Assembly: GCF_014066305.1 (NCBI RefSeq)
Contig: NW_023501118.1
Coordinates: 115,876 to 179,875 of the forward strand
Direction: 5' to 3'
Length of the DNA: 64,000 bases
DNA from: Letharia columbiana
Lineage: Eukaryota > Ascomycota > Lecanoromycetes > Lecanorales > Parmeliaceae
Positions 1 through 11,503 of this stretch are shown here, piece after piece. The position numbers and the translations under genes are program-made. The notes below the pieces were generated by a model, which did no database searches, was not told the DNA's origin, and saw only the letters and a list, made by a program, of their open reading frames with translations. Numbering within the stretch: position 1 is the stretch's first letter; each line of letters starts with the position of its first letter.

Positions 1-1634
1 TTCCCGTACTGATACCCATATAGGGACTGATACAAACACATGTGTCTTGTCCGACATAGAGGTCTGTGTCGCAACATTATGCGGGTGTTTACCGACTTTG
101 AGGGCTCTGCGCACTTCACAAACGGCGCGATTGTGCAGGATCTGATCGTGTGAATCTGGCGTACTGGTCATCTGTAAATGTAGAAGAGACCAATCGGGTC
201 AAGTTTCAAGTAGTGGATGATAAGGGCCTTTACCCTTCAAAGTGTTCCTCGAGTAGCTTCGCGGAAGTCACACGGTTAAGCAAGCCACAGACGAATAGAT
301 TGGACCCAATTCGGCTGAACTCCTACATAACTTGTAGCCTACGTAGACCGTCACACCCATAGAATCTGGGACACATTCTTTGACCCAGCTCCTGCGAAGT
401 ACGCTAAGAAATGGAAATTGAATTGCGCAAGTTGCTTTGGGAATACTGTTGGGACATGGGACCATCAATGGTACCACGCACTCACCTCGCCATTCCGCAA
501 GCAACGAACTGAATGCATGACACGATGATCTTCGAGCCGGCGTCGATCTTCATATCATCGGTCATTCTTTGAAGCTTGCCACTCGTGGCATTTTTGGAGG
601 TAGCAAATTCGTTTGGTATGACACTCTGTAGATATCCACTGTTTGGAAGCGATTGATGCGTCCATGTTTCTCGCAAAAACTAACAATTCTGACGATCTGT
701 CTGCTATCAAAGAGGTGCAGTTGGCGTGACGGTGCGGAGACCTTAGGCGCAAGAAGGAGAAAGACAAGCGCGACGCGTTGGCGGCAGACTGGTTTTTTTT
801 GGGCACGCAAGTGAGATGAAATTCCTGTGGTAAGCTCCTCTACTCGTAGACCTCCAAGCTTTCGAATCTCGACAGTCAAAAAGACATTTGGTGTGTACAT
901 TTTTCGGGGCCCAACAGGTACCGCTTGGAAAGTTGTGCTGTACCGCCTCAATATACGTACCGCCTCAGTATAGTTCCAACACTTGGTGAAGGATCATACA
1001 TGCGCCCGCCTCATGGAGCTCTTGTTTGAGGCGCATTTGTTTCAAAATCGGTCCATCTCCAGCCTGGATGCTTTCCAGATGAATGAGGCTGTTGACAATC
1101 TTGGTGATTCTCATATTCTCGGTGGGGTAGAGAAGTGACGCGTACAAGGATTTGTGTGGCCGAGAGTCTGAGCGGTGGCCTTGAAGTACCTGCAGCGGCT
1201 TAATACATTTCGGGAGAATCGCATGACCGAAAGTCTTAAGAAAGCGGTGGACAGTGGACTCAATTGGTGGCCGGTGAGTCGGTAGATCGCTAAGCGAAAT
1301 TGCGATGATGTACCCGGCGGCCTAAAACAGCGGCCTAAAACAAAAATGGTTTCCTGTCTCCAGGGGTTATTGGATGCCGGAAAACATGTTCGGGAACTCC
1401 AGGTCCAATGAATTTTGGCGCCCAGACTCTAACCCCCGGTCACACAACGGCTGTGCCTGCATCAACCTGTCACTGTCTGTCAGCATGTCGCGTCGTGTAG
1501 TACAAAGCCTTCCCATTCCCCGGTCTGCATCATGCTGTCTTCTTTTCCCTAGCAAACTGTTGATCCAGTTCGCATTTGGTTGATCCAAACGCCTCCGTAC
1601 GCCTTCGGTTAAAATACAAACATTCTCTACCGGA
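1..1634. other. Non-coding or unresolved left end
   Basis: I see no gene that I can support here. Minus-strand open frames at 562-951 (129 aa) and 965-1147 (60 aa) have fairly ordinary composition but no recognisable domain, no clear start context and no consistent splice path joining them. They may be remnants of a decayed gene. Confidence 0.4.
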
Positions 1635-1642
1635 TATAAATA
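1635..1642 (+). promoter_or_regulatory. TATA box of the GH128 gene
   Basis: TATAAATA lies 23 bases upstream of the ATG at 1665, inside an otherwise mixed-composition stretch. The spacing implies a very short 5' leader, or a start site just at the ATG, so the element may instead serve a slightly downstream start. Confidence 0.45.
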
Positions 1643-1664
1643 TATCCACAGTCATTCATTAAAT

Positions 1665-2935
1665 ATGTTGTTTACATCACAGTCAATCTTTTTTGCCATT
1701 TCCGCGCTGTTTTCCACCCTCCAGGCGCAACCACATGGCCATATCCACCACCATGGCACCTCCAAACGCGCAACTGGCGTCGTGAGCGGTCGTGGAGTTG
1801 TCTACGCGGATGGGAACTCTGGCATGGCTGCGTTGGGTGGCAAGGTCTCTTGGTCCACCGACTGGACTCCCTGGGAAGACAACCCGACCAATGCCGATTT
1901 GGGCAATTTTGCGCCTCAGGCCTGGGGTCTCAACAACGCCGATGGAGACCCACAGAAGCAGTGTAAATTTCCATGTCATTCTGCGATTGAATAAGTGGTG
2001 CCGGTGTTAACGAACCTCTCCCTGGACAGTTCTCACAGCTTTTCTGGACGCAAGCTCTACATTCCCTGAAGGCGCGACTGTCCTCGGATTCAACGAGCCA
2101 GAACAGTAAGACGGGGATTCTCCTTCAATCACGCACATATCCCCTGACATCACAATAGGGTCACACAGTCCTGGATGACACCTCAAACGGCCGTCGACAA
2201 CTGGGTACATATCTCCCACCTCATCCCCCACAATCCCACAGAATTGACACGCTCATCCTAGGGCGGCATCAATGACCTGAAGGCCCAAGGCCACAAAATC
2301 TGCACCCCCTGCCCCAGCAACGGCAACAATAACGGCACAAGCGGCACCGGCACGGTCACCTTGCAGTACCAATCGGGCATCGACCAAGGCACCGCCTGGA
2401 TGTCCGAGTTCCTCGCTGCGGCCAAGGGTCAATACACCTTCGACTGCATCTGCGGGCACTGGTATGGTGGCCAAGACAATGATTTGGCGGCTGATCAGAG
2501 CATGATCGCAAGTCAAATGGGAGAGATGGCTGCGCTGGCCAGCGAATACGGTATCGAGGAGATTGTCATCGCAGAGATGCAGCGCGTGAACGGGGACCAG
2601 GAGGTTCGTTTCTCCTTCATCCTAGCTACCTTCCCTTCCGTGACCGGTCAACTATTGCCACTGTCCACGTGCGACATGGGTGCTGATGACCGGGATGGTT
2701 TTAGTGCGAGTTCGTAGCCTGGTTCCAGGACACATTCTTGACCGACCCTCAGTACGCCGAGAGCGGAAACAAAATCTCCGCCTACTCCTACAACTACGAC
2801 AAGTTCACCCTGACCAGCGGGGACAGCTTGACGACCGTGGGCTCCGCGTAAGTCTTTCTCCATCCGAGGTCGCTGGCATGAAAGTACATTTGCTGATTCC
2901 ACCACTCTAGATATATCGGAGAGGGCTCCTGTTGA
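1665..2935 (+). CDS. Secreted GH128-type (Asl1-like) glucan hydrolase
   Basis: I read six exons: 1665-1962, 2030-2105, 2159-2204, 2262-2603, 2705-2847 and 2911-2935. They join in frame to 309 aa. All introns are 53-101 nt with GT/AG ends. Residues 1-21 form a signal peptide and a KR dibasic site follows near residue 34. The Asl1-like core starts at VSWSTDWTPW. E122 in GFNEPE and E245 in IVIAEMQ are the expected acid/base and nucleophile, and HWYG is at 206-209. GH128 enzymes cleave beta-1,3-glucan, and yeast Asl1 is cell-wall associated, so a role in wall remodelling or extracellular glucan degradation is likely. The protein is short but complete, with no C-terminal Ser/Thr tail or GPI signal. 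The acceptor of exon 5 could instead be at 2710. Confidence 0.87.
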
Positions 2936-4135
2936 AGGTACTACGGGCCACGCGCAGTAAAGACACGTCGTACTTTCTTTAAACATGACGTGAAGTATCA
3001 TCATTGCATCAAGGCGCATGTGTAGAGGTCAACCAGTAAACATTCATTTTCAGGCGTCAAGCACTGTTCACGGCGTAGACCCTGACATCCTAGCGTTAGC
3101 AATTAGACAAACAACATTAACGGCCGTGGAAAAATGAAATGAACAACTTTGTACATCTAAAAGTCCTCTCGGCATCGCAATCATCGATCGACACCTCAGT
3201 CTTCTCCCAGCATCACTCCAGTGAAGCACATGCCGAAGTGAGCCGATAGAAATATTCTACCCCATATCGGATAGGCTAATCTAATTCCATCTCTCCCCTT
3301 TCGCGACACTTCAAACAACCGTCCAGCATCCTCTCACCACCCAGAAAGCAGAGTCACCATAGCAGCGCAATCAAATCTCTAGGCCACTAAGCGTCGTAGA
3401 CAAAGATACCGATAGTTCACCTACGCTCCTGCTCTGCAATCCGTAAACGAAGGCTAGGAGGGATTCAAGGCTCACGTCTCCTTTCCGACATAGTCCGGAC
3501 AACCGACCATCCATACCTGAAATAACCTTGACACCATTCCTAAATCCTTGCAAGATGGTTCATGATCCGTTTCGGCTCGGCTCGGCATAGTCTTGAAACT
3601 TACTGATGGTTGGGGGGGGCGAGAACAAGAAGGATTCGCCGCGCCCTATCTTTAATTTCTCCGTCCGCACAAAGCGGAATCGAAGAGGATCCACCCGCTG
3701 GTGCAAAAGCGGTATTTACACAGCTCGTACTCGTGCAGAGGTATCTCCTGCTATGGACATATGTGAATGAAACAAGCGGCTAGATACCATGAGACGCGTT
3801 ACCTAACCCCCAGTCTCACTGTTGCGAGGATTCGTCTCGAAAAAAGGCTTTCGGGCATTGATTGAAAAGTGCGATATTCGTGCAAGATGCTAATGCGGAG
3901 ACTTTGCTTTTTATGTCTTGATAATTGAGTTACAGCGTCGTAATGTGTGTGCGGATAAAAATAAGAGTGGGCTACTGAAGCATAAGTCGAGGCTATTCTA
4001 CCAGGGGCGCTGAAAGTAAGTTGTCATTTCTACGATCCTAGATATCCTAGCGGTGTACGGACCATATAGTGTCCAAAATCCATCTTGAAGAAACGATCTA
4101 ATTCATCATCCAGAACTGCCGTGTAAACTCATCAC
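2936..4135. other. Intergenic, nothing recognised
   Basis: The only open frame is a 60-aa minus-strand one (3371-3553) with no recognisable features. A seven-G run lies near 3613. No repeats, RNA genes or degraded domains were seen. Confidence 0.5.
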
Positions 4136-4613
4136 TTGGTTTGCAACCTTTCCAACGCGCCCAAGAACATGGTCAATCCGTTCCCATTCCCCCGATTGCC
4201 CTATTCAATCCGATTACACCGTTTTCACACAACGCGCCCACTCACTACTCCCAAAGATATATCTTCCCCTCCCTGCCCTCAAGTAGTCTCACTCTACTCG
4301 AAGCCACACCTTCCTCGTAAGCCGCAAACCCACCAGCATCATCAGCCAAGCCACCCACCTTCTTCAACCGAACGTGGCGAAGCCCACACCATCCTTTGAA
4401 ATCCCGTTGAAAGCCGGAAACCCGTACACTCCGGCTCGATCTCCAGAAGCGATGACCACAGCGGGACTGTGGCATCACGCAGATACTGATAAGGTAGTCA
4501 CCGAGATCGACCGCAACCCTGTGAGCTGCTTCTCGGCCGCGAGATACGACAACGCCTCGTTCCGACGTGTCGTGCTCGGTGTGGGATACCCCTTCCCACG
4601 CACTTCCAGCTGA
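4136..4613 (+). CDS. Weak hypothetical ORF pair
   Basis: Two overlapping plus-strand frames are open here: 4136-4399, rich in Pro/Ser/His with an Arg-rich, mitochondrial-presequence-like start, and a second frame ending at 4613 that reads like ordinary protein (for example GLWHHADTDKVVTEID). A single intron could join them, but I found no donor/acceptor pair that keeps phase. I do not recognise any family. This may be a small mitochondrial protein, a decayed gene or chance. Confidence 0.22.
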
Positions 4614-4616
4614 ATT

Positions 4617-5316
4617 TTATTGCAGATAGCGGCCATGGGCGCATGAGGATGCCGCGTATGATCTTATCTGCGAAGGACACGGGGCGATGTGAGGGAGAGC
4701 GCGCGTAGTGGTTTCGAGGAGAGGAAGTTTTGCTTCGTGATGGGTTTGCCGGCAGGTGAGAGATAGACCGAATTTGTCCTTGGGAGATTGGTGCGGATGT
4801 CGGAGGGGGGAGTGGACCAGCGAGAAACTTGTCGGTTCACATTTATCAAGAGGGAGGAAGGCCTTCCTGCAGCTACTGCGGATGGCCTTTGAGCCTGTAC
4901 TTCCGATGTGGGAGCATGGCACGGCTGCGTCGTGAATACTCGTGCTCTGCACCGCGCAGTCCCACCTAAGAGCTGCTCTTCGTCAACAAGAAGAAATTCA
5001 TGGCTGTGAAATGCATGTTCAAGATCAGATCTCCGATCTCTTTTCGAAGCTGGAGAAATGGTGACAGTGAATTACTTGGGTTACTGTATCACTCCATGGT
5101 CAGTCAAAAGAATTGTTGTAAGGGATTCCCAGATGGCAGTACACACATTGCTTCGGTGACAGGGTTGACGTGGGCTTTGTCTTTTATTTGATTTAGTGTC
5201 GACCTCGTTTCCGCTGCGTAGCTTCATCTTGTTACGAAATGGGCAACAATGACTGCTGATGCGATGTGAATAGTTGCGCTAGAGAAAAGCCTAGCTAATT
5301 GCTTTAAGTAATACTG
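4617..5316. other. Intergenic, nothing recognised
   Basis: Short minus-strand frames (4617-4952, 111 aa) have biased composition and no domain. No repeats or regulatory structure were recognised. Confidence 0.4.
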
Positions 5317-5865
5317 ATGTATGCATGTGATGTTTGCTGCTGTTCCATGGAACACAAGAGAGGATGTTCCAGCGTGAGAATGCCGGGATATTGGTGGGAA
5401 TCCCAACAAATTATTCTCGCTTTTCAGTATCATTACTCATTCAAAGCTCCAGGCCAGCAAACTCATGCCGAGTCCAGACTACCGCCAGCCTATAATTGGC
5501 GCTGTCTTCGAGCGTTAGACCAGTTTCGAGTTAAGAAGCTCCAGCCCAAGCTCCTTGGCCTCGCTTCATATTTACGACCAGAAGCCCTGGCTCGGGCCAG
5601 AAAAGGATATCCCTATATTGAGCACTCGTTCCATTTCATATTCCAAGGGTTTATTGAGCGTCTGTGTGCTAAGAAAGATCTGAAGCAGACTTCGAACAAT
5701 GGCCAGGGCCAACAGGCGAACCAGCAAGATAACAGAGGAATCAAATGCCTAGCAATTACCACTTACCGTGCATGTCTCGCTCTCAGATATCAACAAGTGT
5801 TGCTGATAAGAACGGGTTTCCCTCCTATGCTGAGAGAGTATTTTCAGACAATAGGAAACATCTGA
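5317..5865 (+). CDS. Hypothetical 182-aa ORF
   Basis: A single uninterrupted frame runs from ATG 5317 to the stop at 5863. The C-terminal two thirds have balanced composition with basic and amphipathic stretches (around KKLQPKLLGLASYLRPEA). No signal peptide, membrane segment or known domain is visible. It ends about 250 bases before the convergent membrane-protein gene. It could equally be a fortuitous frame. Confidence 0.25.
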   Translation: MYACDVCCCSMEHKRGCSSVRMPGYWWESQQIILAFQYHYSFKAPGQQTHAESRLPPAYNWRCLRALDQFRVKKLQPKLLGLASYLRPEALARARKGYPYIEHSFHFIFQGFIERLCAKKDLKQTSNNGQGQQANQQDNRGIKCLAITTYRACLALRYQQVLLIRTGFPPMLREYFQTIGNI

Positions 5866-6119
5866 GTTGAAGGATAATTAAGCCTTCCGGGCGCAACAGC
5901 ACCTGGGAATAGAAAGTAAAGAAGAAGCAAGACTGTACGATTTCGGAACTGGAACGTGTGCATTTCCACGTTGAGCAGCAAGGCTTCTGTCTCAAGTCGC
6001 GTACCATGTTATCGAAGGATGGATTGTGGGGTGGGCCGGAAGAGGTTGCGCATAGCGGACTTATTCGATTTATTCCTAAACACGCAAAAGACAAAGAGGA
6101 AGGAAACGAGCAAACTCTT

Positions 6120-7126
6120 CTACGCCGGAAGTGTAGTCCCAACAAAAACAACCAAAACAGCGGCATAAGCGGCAGTCGCCGTCAGGATGTCTTTCGGCTC
6201 GGCTCTATCCATCGACCAAGCCAGAATTAGGCCAACTGCGAGCACGAACAGTGAAGTTGTAAGCAGCGTAGTCAGCAACGTACGGTGAAGTGTCATGATG
6301 AGCATCGGCACCACAACCGCCACGCCACCAAACAGTGCCATCCTTACCCTGTTCAACAACTCTTCGATCAAACGCTGCTTTGTATCTTCTCTATAATTAC
6401 GACCACCCTCACCCATGTAGTCCGAAACGTGAAGCCGTGGCTTCTGGGGCAATTCCTTGACGAGGTTTGCGTCCACCATAATTGCGAGATCGCTGGGATC
6501 GTAGGCGTTTAGATAGAGCAGGTCTTGTAGGGATTTGGCGACTTTCGGATCCTTGCTAGGCATTTCGAGCATGTATTTGAGGTCACGCAGTGCAGTGACT
6601 AACCCCATACGTCAATCGGAGGGGGCAAGTAATGAGGAGCAGACGCATCACCTCGTACCATAGTCTTTAAGCGTCTCCTGTACGCGATCCATTTTTGCCT
6701 CTGTCGTGGTCTTCGAACTCATGATATCTTCCGCCAGTATAGCTAACTTCCGCTTAAGATGTATGATCGTCATATGCTGCAAGGTTCGGATGCGGACTGT
6801 AGGCACACCGCGAAATCCGTCCTCGGTAAACAAGGGACAAATTTTCTCTTCTTTCATTACGTCGTTGAAGGCTGCGTTATAGAGCATACGAAAGAAGTCT
6901 TCAGTGCCTTGGAAGGATCGCCCTACATGGATGTCAATACCATTTGCCCAGGCGTAGCATGTGACATAGGGCAGTGACTAGGAATGCTCGATAACGCAAG
7001 CTAGTGGTGTAGAGTTGAGCTAGCAAAATCGTTCTTGACTCGTCCCAGAAAGAATAGTCGAAAAGGTGATAAAGGGGGAAATGGGATACACACTTCTGCC
7101 GTGATCCGTGCCATTCTCCACATCAT
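6120..7126 (-). CDS. DUF6594-like fungal membrane protein
   Basis: I read three exons on the minus strand: 7126-7094 (11 codons), 6977-6659 and 6598-6120. They join in frame to 276 aa. The N-terminal half is a soluble, partly helical region. A basic segment (ETLKDYVTALRDLKY) spans the second splice junction. The C-terminal about 80 residues carry three hydrophobic helices: around LFGGVAVVVPMLIMTL, LLTTSLFVLAVGLILAW and AAYAAVLVVFVGT. This helix triplet, with the PMLIM and AAYAAVLVVFVG signatures, recurs in many uncharacterised ascomycete proteins, which I associate with DUF6594 from memory. No function is known. The tiny first exon is the least certain part; translation could start elsewhere upstream. 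Confidence 0.68.
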
Positions 7127-7655
7127 TGTCCAATGGCATCTTCAAAGGAATGCAAGAATACTGGCGCGTATCTCGTCAAGTGGACTGGAATGTTCTATCG
7201 CAAGAGTAGTGGAATATCTGAAATATGTTCTACAAATGTATTCTCCAAGGATTGCTATTGGTAACGTTTTACATCAGGTCAATATGGCTTTATGAGTCGT
7301 AGAGAGGGAAAATATTAAGGCTGCGAAAGTCGAGGAGGTTAAAAGATTTGATAGGGCTGAGTTTATAGCTGAGGATAATAGGACCCTACTTCTTGGCTCG
7401 CTGCAGGACGGATTCATCGCCACAGCTTGACTGGGGGCTAGTGAGGGAGAGGCACAGCACACTTATGCCAGGATTGCCGAGATTGAAGAGCCTTGAATAG
7501 GCCGTGTCCCTCCTGTTTTTTGCTCTTCATTCTTGTTCCTCTCGTCGCAAGAAGAGGTTTTTACACTTTTTCTTTCCTGACATCAGACGAAAGGAATTTT
7601 CATTTGGAAAACACATTATTCTTCTCCTTAAACCATTGCTATTCAGCCACTACCA
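7127..7655. other. Intergenic, nothing recognised
   Basis: No coding frame of note. The stretch from about 7550 to 7655 is T-rich and resembles a fungal promoter or 5' leader for the interrupted ORF beginning at 7656. Confidence 0.4.
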
Positions 7656-7736
7656 ATGGCCCCCAAGCGTCCTCGCAAGCCTACCGCAAAGGCCATAGCT
7701 GCACGTCAGGCTGCTCGCCAAATATTGTTTTTTTAA
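7656..7736 (+). pseudogene. 5' stub of an interrupted gene
   Basis: ATG 7656 sits in good context (CCAATGGCC) after a T/C-rich leader and encodes a basic Pro/Lys/Ala N terminus beginning MAPKRPRKPTAKA. After about 23 codons the sequence changes abruptly to a T run and AT-rich RIP-like DNA, and the frame stops at 7734. This looks like the start of a nuclear or transposon-encoded protein cut off by the AT-rich island. The rest of the gene is not present downstream. Confidence 0.4.
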
Positions 7737-8022
7737 GCTTACTTCGCTTAAAGAATTAGTTATATAGTTATTAATTAATAGAATAATTATTATAATTAAA
7801 AATTTATATATATAAGATTATCGAGAGTAATCTATTCTTAGATTTCTTAGATTTATTTATTATTCTAAATATTATTAGTAAAATAATCTAATAATAGTAT
7901 TAGAATTAATATAAATATTACTTATTAATATAAATATATTAAAAAAGATAATTAGATATAGAATAATTATATAAAAAGAAGATATTAAATAATATATAGA
8001 TATCTCTATTAATATACGCTAA
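7724..8022. mobile_element. AT-rich RIP island (transposon remnant)
   Basis: About 300 bases of almost pure A/T with TpA steps everywhere and essentially no CpA or TpG, flanked by sharp transitions to normal composition. The style matches the LINE block at 10.3-16.0 kb. It is too short and degraded to classify. It sits exactly between the 5' stub at 7656 and the MFS transporter tail at 8023, so it is the probable cause or scar of both truncations. Confidence 0.65.
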
Positions 8023-8304
8023 CTCTCGATCCCCACCGCCATAACAATCCATATCGTATGTCAGAATCTCGGCGCCGCGATCTTCTTGACACTAGCGCAG
8101 ACCGTCTTCAGCAACAGCCCGCACTCGGCGATCACGAAAGACGCGCAGGGCGTCAGCACCAACGCTCTGCTCGCGGGCGGGGCGCGTATGATCAGGACGT
8201 TGGTGTCGGTGCCGCAGTTGCCTGGGATGTTGCGGGCGTTCTGCAAGGCTGTGGACTCGGTGATGTATATAGTGCGCGCGGGGGTTGGGGCGGAGGGATA
8301 TTAG
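8023..8304 (+). pseudogene. C-terminal remnant of an MFS drug transporter
   Basis: The plus-strand frame starting immediately at the edge of the AT-rich island reads as the end of a fungal DHA-type major-facilitator protein. It has a helix with the NLGAAIFLTLAQTVF pattern, then the loop and a region around AFCKAVDSVMYI, and stops at TAG 8302. The typical family tail has a QxLGGAxFxSVAQxxF helix followed by a short loop and the final helix. All upstream helices (about 85% of a transporter) are missing, so the gene cannot be functional. The remaining frame is open and shows no RIP, suggesting a deletion or insertion event and not gradual decay. Confidence 0.65.
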
Positions 8305-8863
8305 GAAAAAGAAGTAGTTGGGTGTAAATTAGTGAAGGCAGGGTTGTTGGCGGCATAGCGCTTTCGAAATTGTTCAAGATATGTAGAGACGATAATAATG
8401 ACCTTATATTTCGACACGATTGGCTTCGGGGTTTCGGCAAGGGGACCTCTCGGCTTGAATAAGGACTTCGTGGTAGCTTGAGTAACACCGTCCAGTGTAC
8501 CGCAAGTCTCAGTCCACCATCTTCTAAGTGACAGTCGTGTCAGAAAATAGTGATAGGACGTCACATAATACGGGGTATTGGCATTGCTTTGCACACATAC
8601 ATTCGTTCCGCAGCTGCATATAGAATCTTCAACATCAAACCTCGACAAGTCCTCTTTTAACTTTGAAAGTTAGACTTATATTCGTGATTGTACAAGGTGT
8701 CTGTTACGCGACGGACACTAGCATTTTGGTTCTATTTATTTATGACTTCAAGGATAGGCCTTGGAGCATTTCGATCGTGATACCCAGATTTAACGTATAT
8801 AGTATGGTCCTGTCCCATTCATTGGTTCTTCAAGAAGGATCCTTTTGCAGAATCTCTCCCATC
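8305..8863. other. Intergenic between MFS remnant and NmrA-like gene
   Basis: Minus-strand frames (8301-8648) overlap but show no domain. The stretch next to 8864 would be the 3' flank of the NmrA-like gene. Nothing else is seen. Confidence 0.4.
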
Positions 8864-10008
8864 TTAAGACCCCGAGGTGGCCTTAGCAAACACCTTGGCC
8901 GCGTAACCTTGCTCCACCATTCCCTTGGCGACAGCAGTCCGCTCATCGAAGTCTTCTTTAGGCAGTCCAAGCTTCGCATTGTCAAGACCGCGGGTGCTCT
9001 CATAATCGCCCCCACCGTTGGGGAAAAAAGCCCTGACGAACGAGGCCATCGCCGCGCCCATGCGCGTAGACATGGGGTCCTGTGCGCTCTTCATCGCCTC
9101 TATGCCCTTCTGATAGCGCTCCTTGCTGTGCTCCTTTTCGATCGTCCAGTCCGAGTCCTTATCACCAGAGACGCGCTTCCAGCTCTCGAAAATGTCCCTC
9201 TGACTGACCAAGAAGCTGGAGATGACGAGCGGCTTGTTGCGCCATGTGTTCACCGTCAGGCTCTTGTCATTCGCATCCTCGGGCAGCTCCTTTAAGCTCA
9301 ATAGAGCGGCAACGGCGCGCGCGCACTGCTCCCACGTGGTGAGATTGATCTTGGTCGTGCCATCGTCGTACAAAGTGAGCTTCTTGTTGGCAAAGTCAAA
9401 CCCGAACCAGATGGGGCCCATGGCAAGACTGTACTCGTACCACAAGCTGCAGATCACGGAGGTCCAGGAGCAGCCGGCGCCCTCGATCTCGGGGAGCATG
9501 CTCTTGAAGTCGGTGCTCAGCAGAGTTTCCTTGATTAGAGCTTCGTTGGAGTAGTCCAGGCCGAAGAGGTTGGGCATGATGTGCGGGACTCCGGCTTTGG
9601 CGGCCGCCTGAACGATCTGGGAATGGACGTCTGGCGGAGCCATGGCGGCGAGGGTGATGACGAGGAATTGCTGACCTTTTAGGGCGGCGACAAGGGTCGA
9701 CTCGTCGCTATAGTCAACGGGGATCGCCTTGACGCCGGACGGGACTTCGTTCTTGCTGCCGTGACGCGTCAGGGCGGTGACGTTGTGCTTGCCGCTCTTG
9801 ACGAGGGCTTGGGCAATGTGCTCGCCCATTTGGCCGCTCGCCTGTGTGTCAATTTAGTAGGCATGTGTGTGTGGTGGATGTGAGTGATTAGGGGATATGG
9901 AGAGAGTGTCGCGCAAAGAATGGCAGCTAAACTTACCCCGACGATAGCAACCCGCTCAATGCGGTTAGTAAAGCCGGCAGGCATATCTCTGGCGTACTTT
10001 GAAGCCAT
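8864..10008 (-). CDS. NmrA-like NAD(P)-binding reductase
   Basis: Two exons, 10008-9937 and 9841-8864, with a GTAAGT/CAG intron of 95 nt that splits the nucleotide-binding motif; 349 aa. The N-terminal Rossmann motif VAIVGASGQMG (GxxGxxG, residues 24-30) is followed by a long dehydrogenase-like domain with an NmrA-type NLFGLDYSNEALI segment. There is no catalytic YxxxK, as is usual in this family. Fungal relatives (CipA and isoflavone-reductase-like proteins) act as cytosolic NAD(P)H-dependent reductases or redox sensors; the substrate cannot be told. Its promoter faces the RIP-inactivated LINE, about 260 bases away, but the gene itself is free of RIP-type stops. Confidence 0.85.
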
Positions 10009-11310
10009 ATGTCAAGCAAAGTTGCAAGTCTCTAACGCCGTAGCGGTGTCCTTCAAGGAGGAAGTCGAGTAGCGTCTTAGGCCGCGACAAGGCTCCTCCG
10101 TAATGACTGAAAATGAAGTGACGCTCACGTGCAAGTACTGCGGAGGCGGACACACGATGTGCTCGTGGTAGCTACGGCAACCCAGAATAACCTCTTGATG
10201 ACAACTTTCCCAATCACCATGTGAAAAGTGGATGGTTTGTAAAAAGAAATGTTAAAAAAAGGGAAAAAAAAAATGCTATATTATTGAGCTATAGAAAGTA
10301 GATACATACGTATTCAAAGCACTTAGTAAGGCTAGTACCTCTTTAATTAGCTTTAGGGGACGCCTATACCCCTATAACTATATCGAATAAGGCTAGCTAG
10401 CCTTAATAAGACTATAATAGCTACAATTTTAAGAAGCACGCATTTATACTAAAGTTATCGATAAATACTATACTAAAAATAATAGATGAAGGCTAGAAAC
10501 TATTAATAGACGAAGTAGCTACTTGCTCTTAGGGCGGCGATAGTATTTATAGAAAGGGCGAATAATAAATTTAAAATTTAAATAGTCTTAAACGAAGTAT
10601 ATAAACTAGTTATTAATTTAAGTAATCGAGATAGTAATATAGAGGAAAAGATTATATATATTAAGTATTAGATAGCTAGTCTAGAAAGTAATATATCGAC
10701 GACTAACTACGTTAGCGTATTAGATCGATTCTCAATATTCTTCTTTATTATCGAAGAAATCTTTATTATATTATTAGTAATATCGAAATAAGATTAAGTA
10801 TTATATAATAAGCTAAACGAGATTATTATAAAGCTATAAGACGAGATAGTAAGTAAAGTATTAAAGGGGAAGATATCGAGCGAGATAACTACGATAATTA
10901 ATAAATATATAAAGAGTATAAATATTATAAGAAAATCTATTAGAACGGCTAGAAGGCTAGCGAGTAGCGATATATATATTATAGCTATAAATAAGAAGAA
11001 GGCGAATAGACTAAGAAAAAGTAAGGATTAAACTCTAAAGATAAGTGGTAGCGCGAGAGTAATTACTAAAATATATAGTCTTTTACTCTATAAAGTAAGA
11101 ATTAATATATTCGATATTAAAGATATAGCTATAGTAATTAAAAGGATTTAGAATAAGAATATTAATACGCTAAGCCTCGATATAGTATAGCTAAACTAGT
11201 TCGGCGCGAATAAAGAGAGTTATAATAAGAGTTTATTAATTATCGAATTAATATTTCTAGAGAAAGAAAATAAAGTACTAGAAGAAGGCCTAGTTATCGA
11301 TTCGAAACTA

Positions 11311-11503
11311 TATGATTATTACGTCTATAATAAGTAGTATAGATCGAAGTAATACTTCGTATACTAGAAATACGATTATCTATCGACTATATATCCTAAA
11401 AAGAATTACTTAGTATACGGGAAATACTTAGAAGAGTATTATTATAAAGAATATATAGCCGATACTCGTAAATACCCAGTTTACGAGGGATTATATAAGG
11501 CTT
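11311..11503 (+). pseudogene. LINE gag zinc-knuckle region (decayed)
   Basis: The translated frame has a regular pattern of Tyr where Cys and His would sit in CCHC knuckles. Examples are YDYYVYNK, YRSK, YFVY, YDYL, YLVYGKYLEEYYYKEY and the terminal YPVYEG, the expected CPxCxG of Tad-like gag. TGT/TGC to TAT/TAC and CAC to TAC changes are what CpA-directed RIP on both strands would give. Three knuckles can be counted. Confidence 0.55.

Noticed and set aside
480..700. Minus-strand frame with SGKLQRMTDDMK and KIIVSCIQF, recalling the start of a SNF2 helicase C domain
   Set aside because: None of the following helicase motifs can be found in any frame downstream, so the likeness is too short to support.
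8663..9295. 210-aa plus-strand ORF
   Set aside because: Most of it is antisense to the well-supported NmrA-like gene and has no domain.
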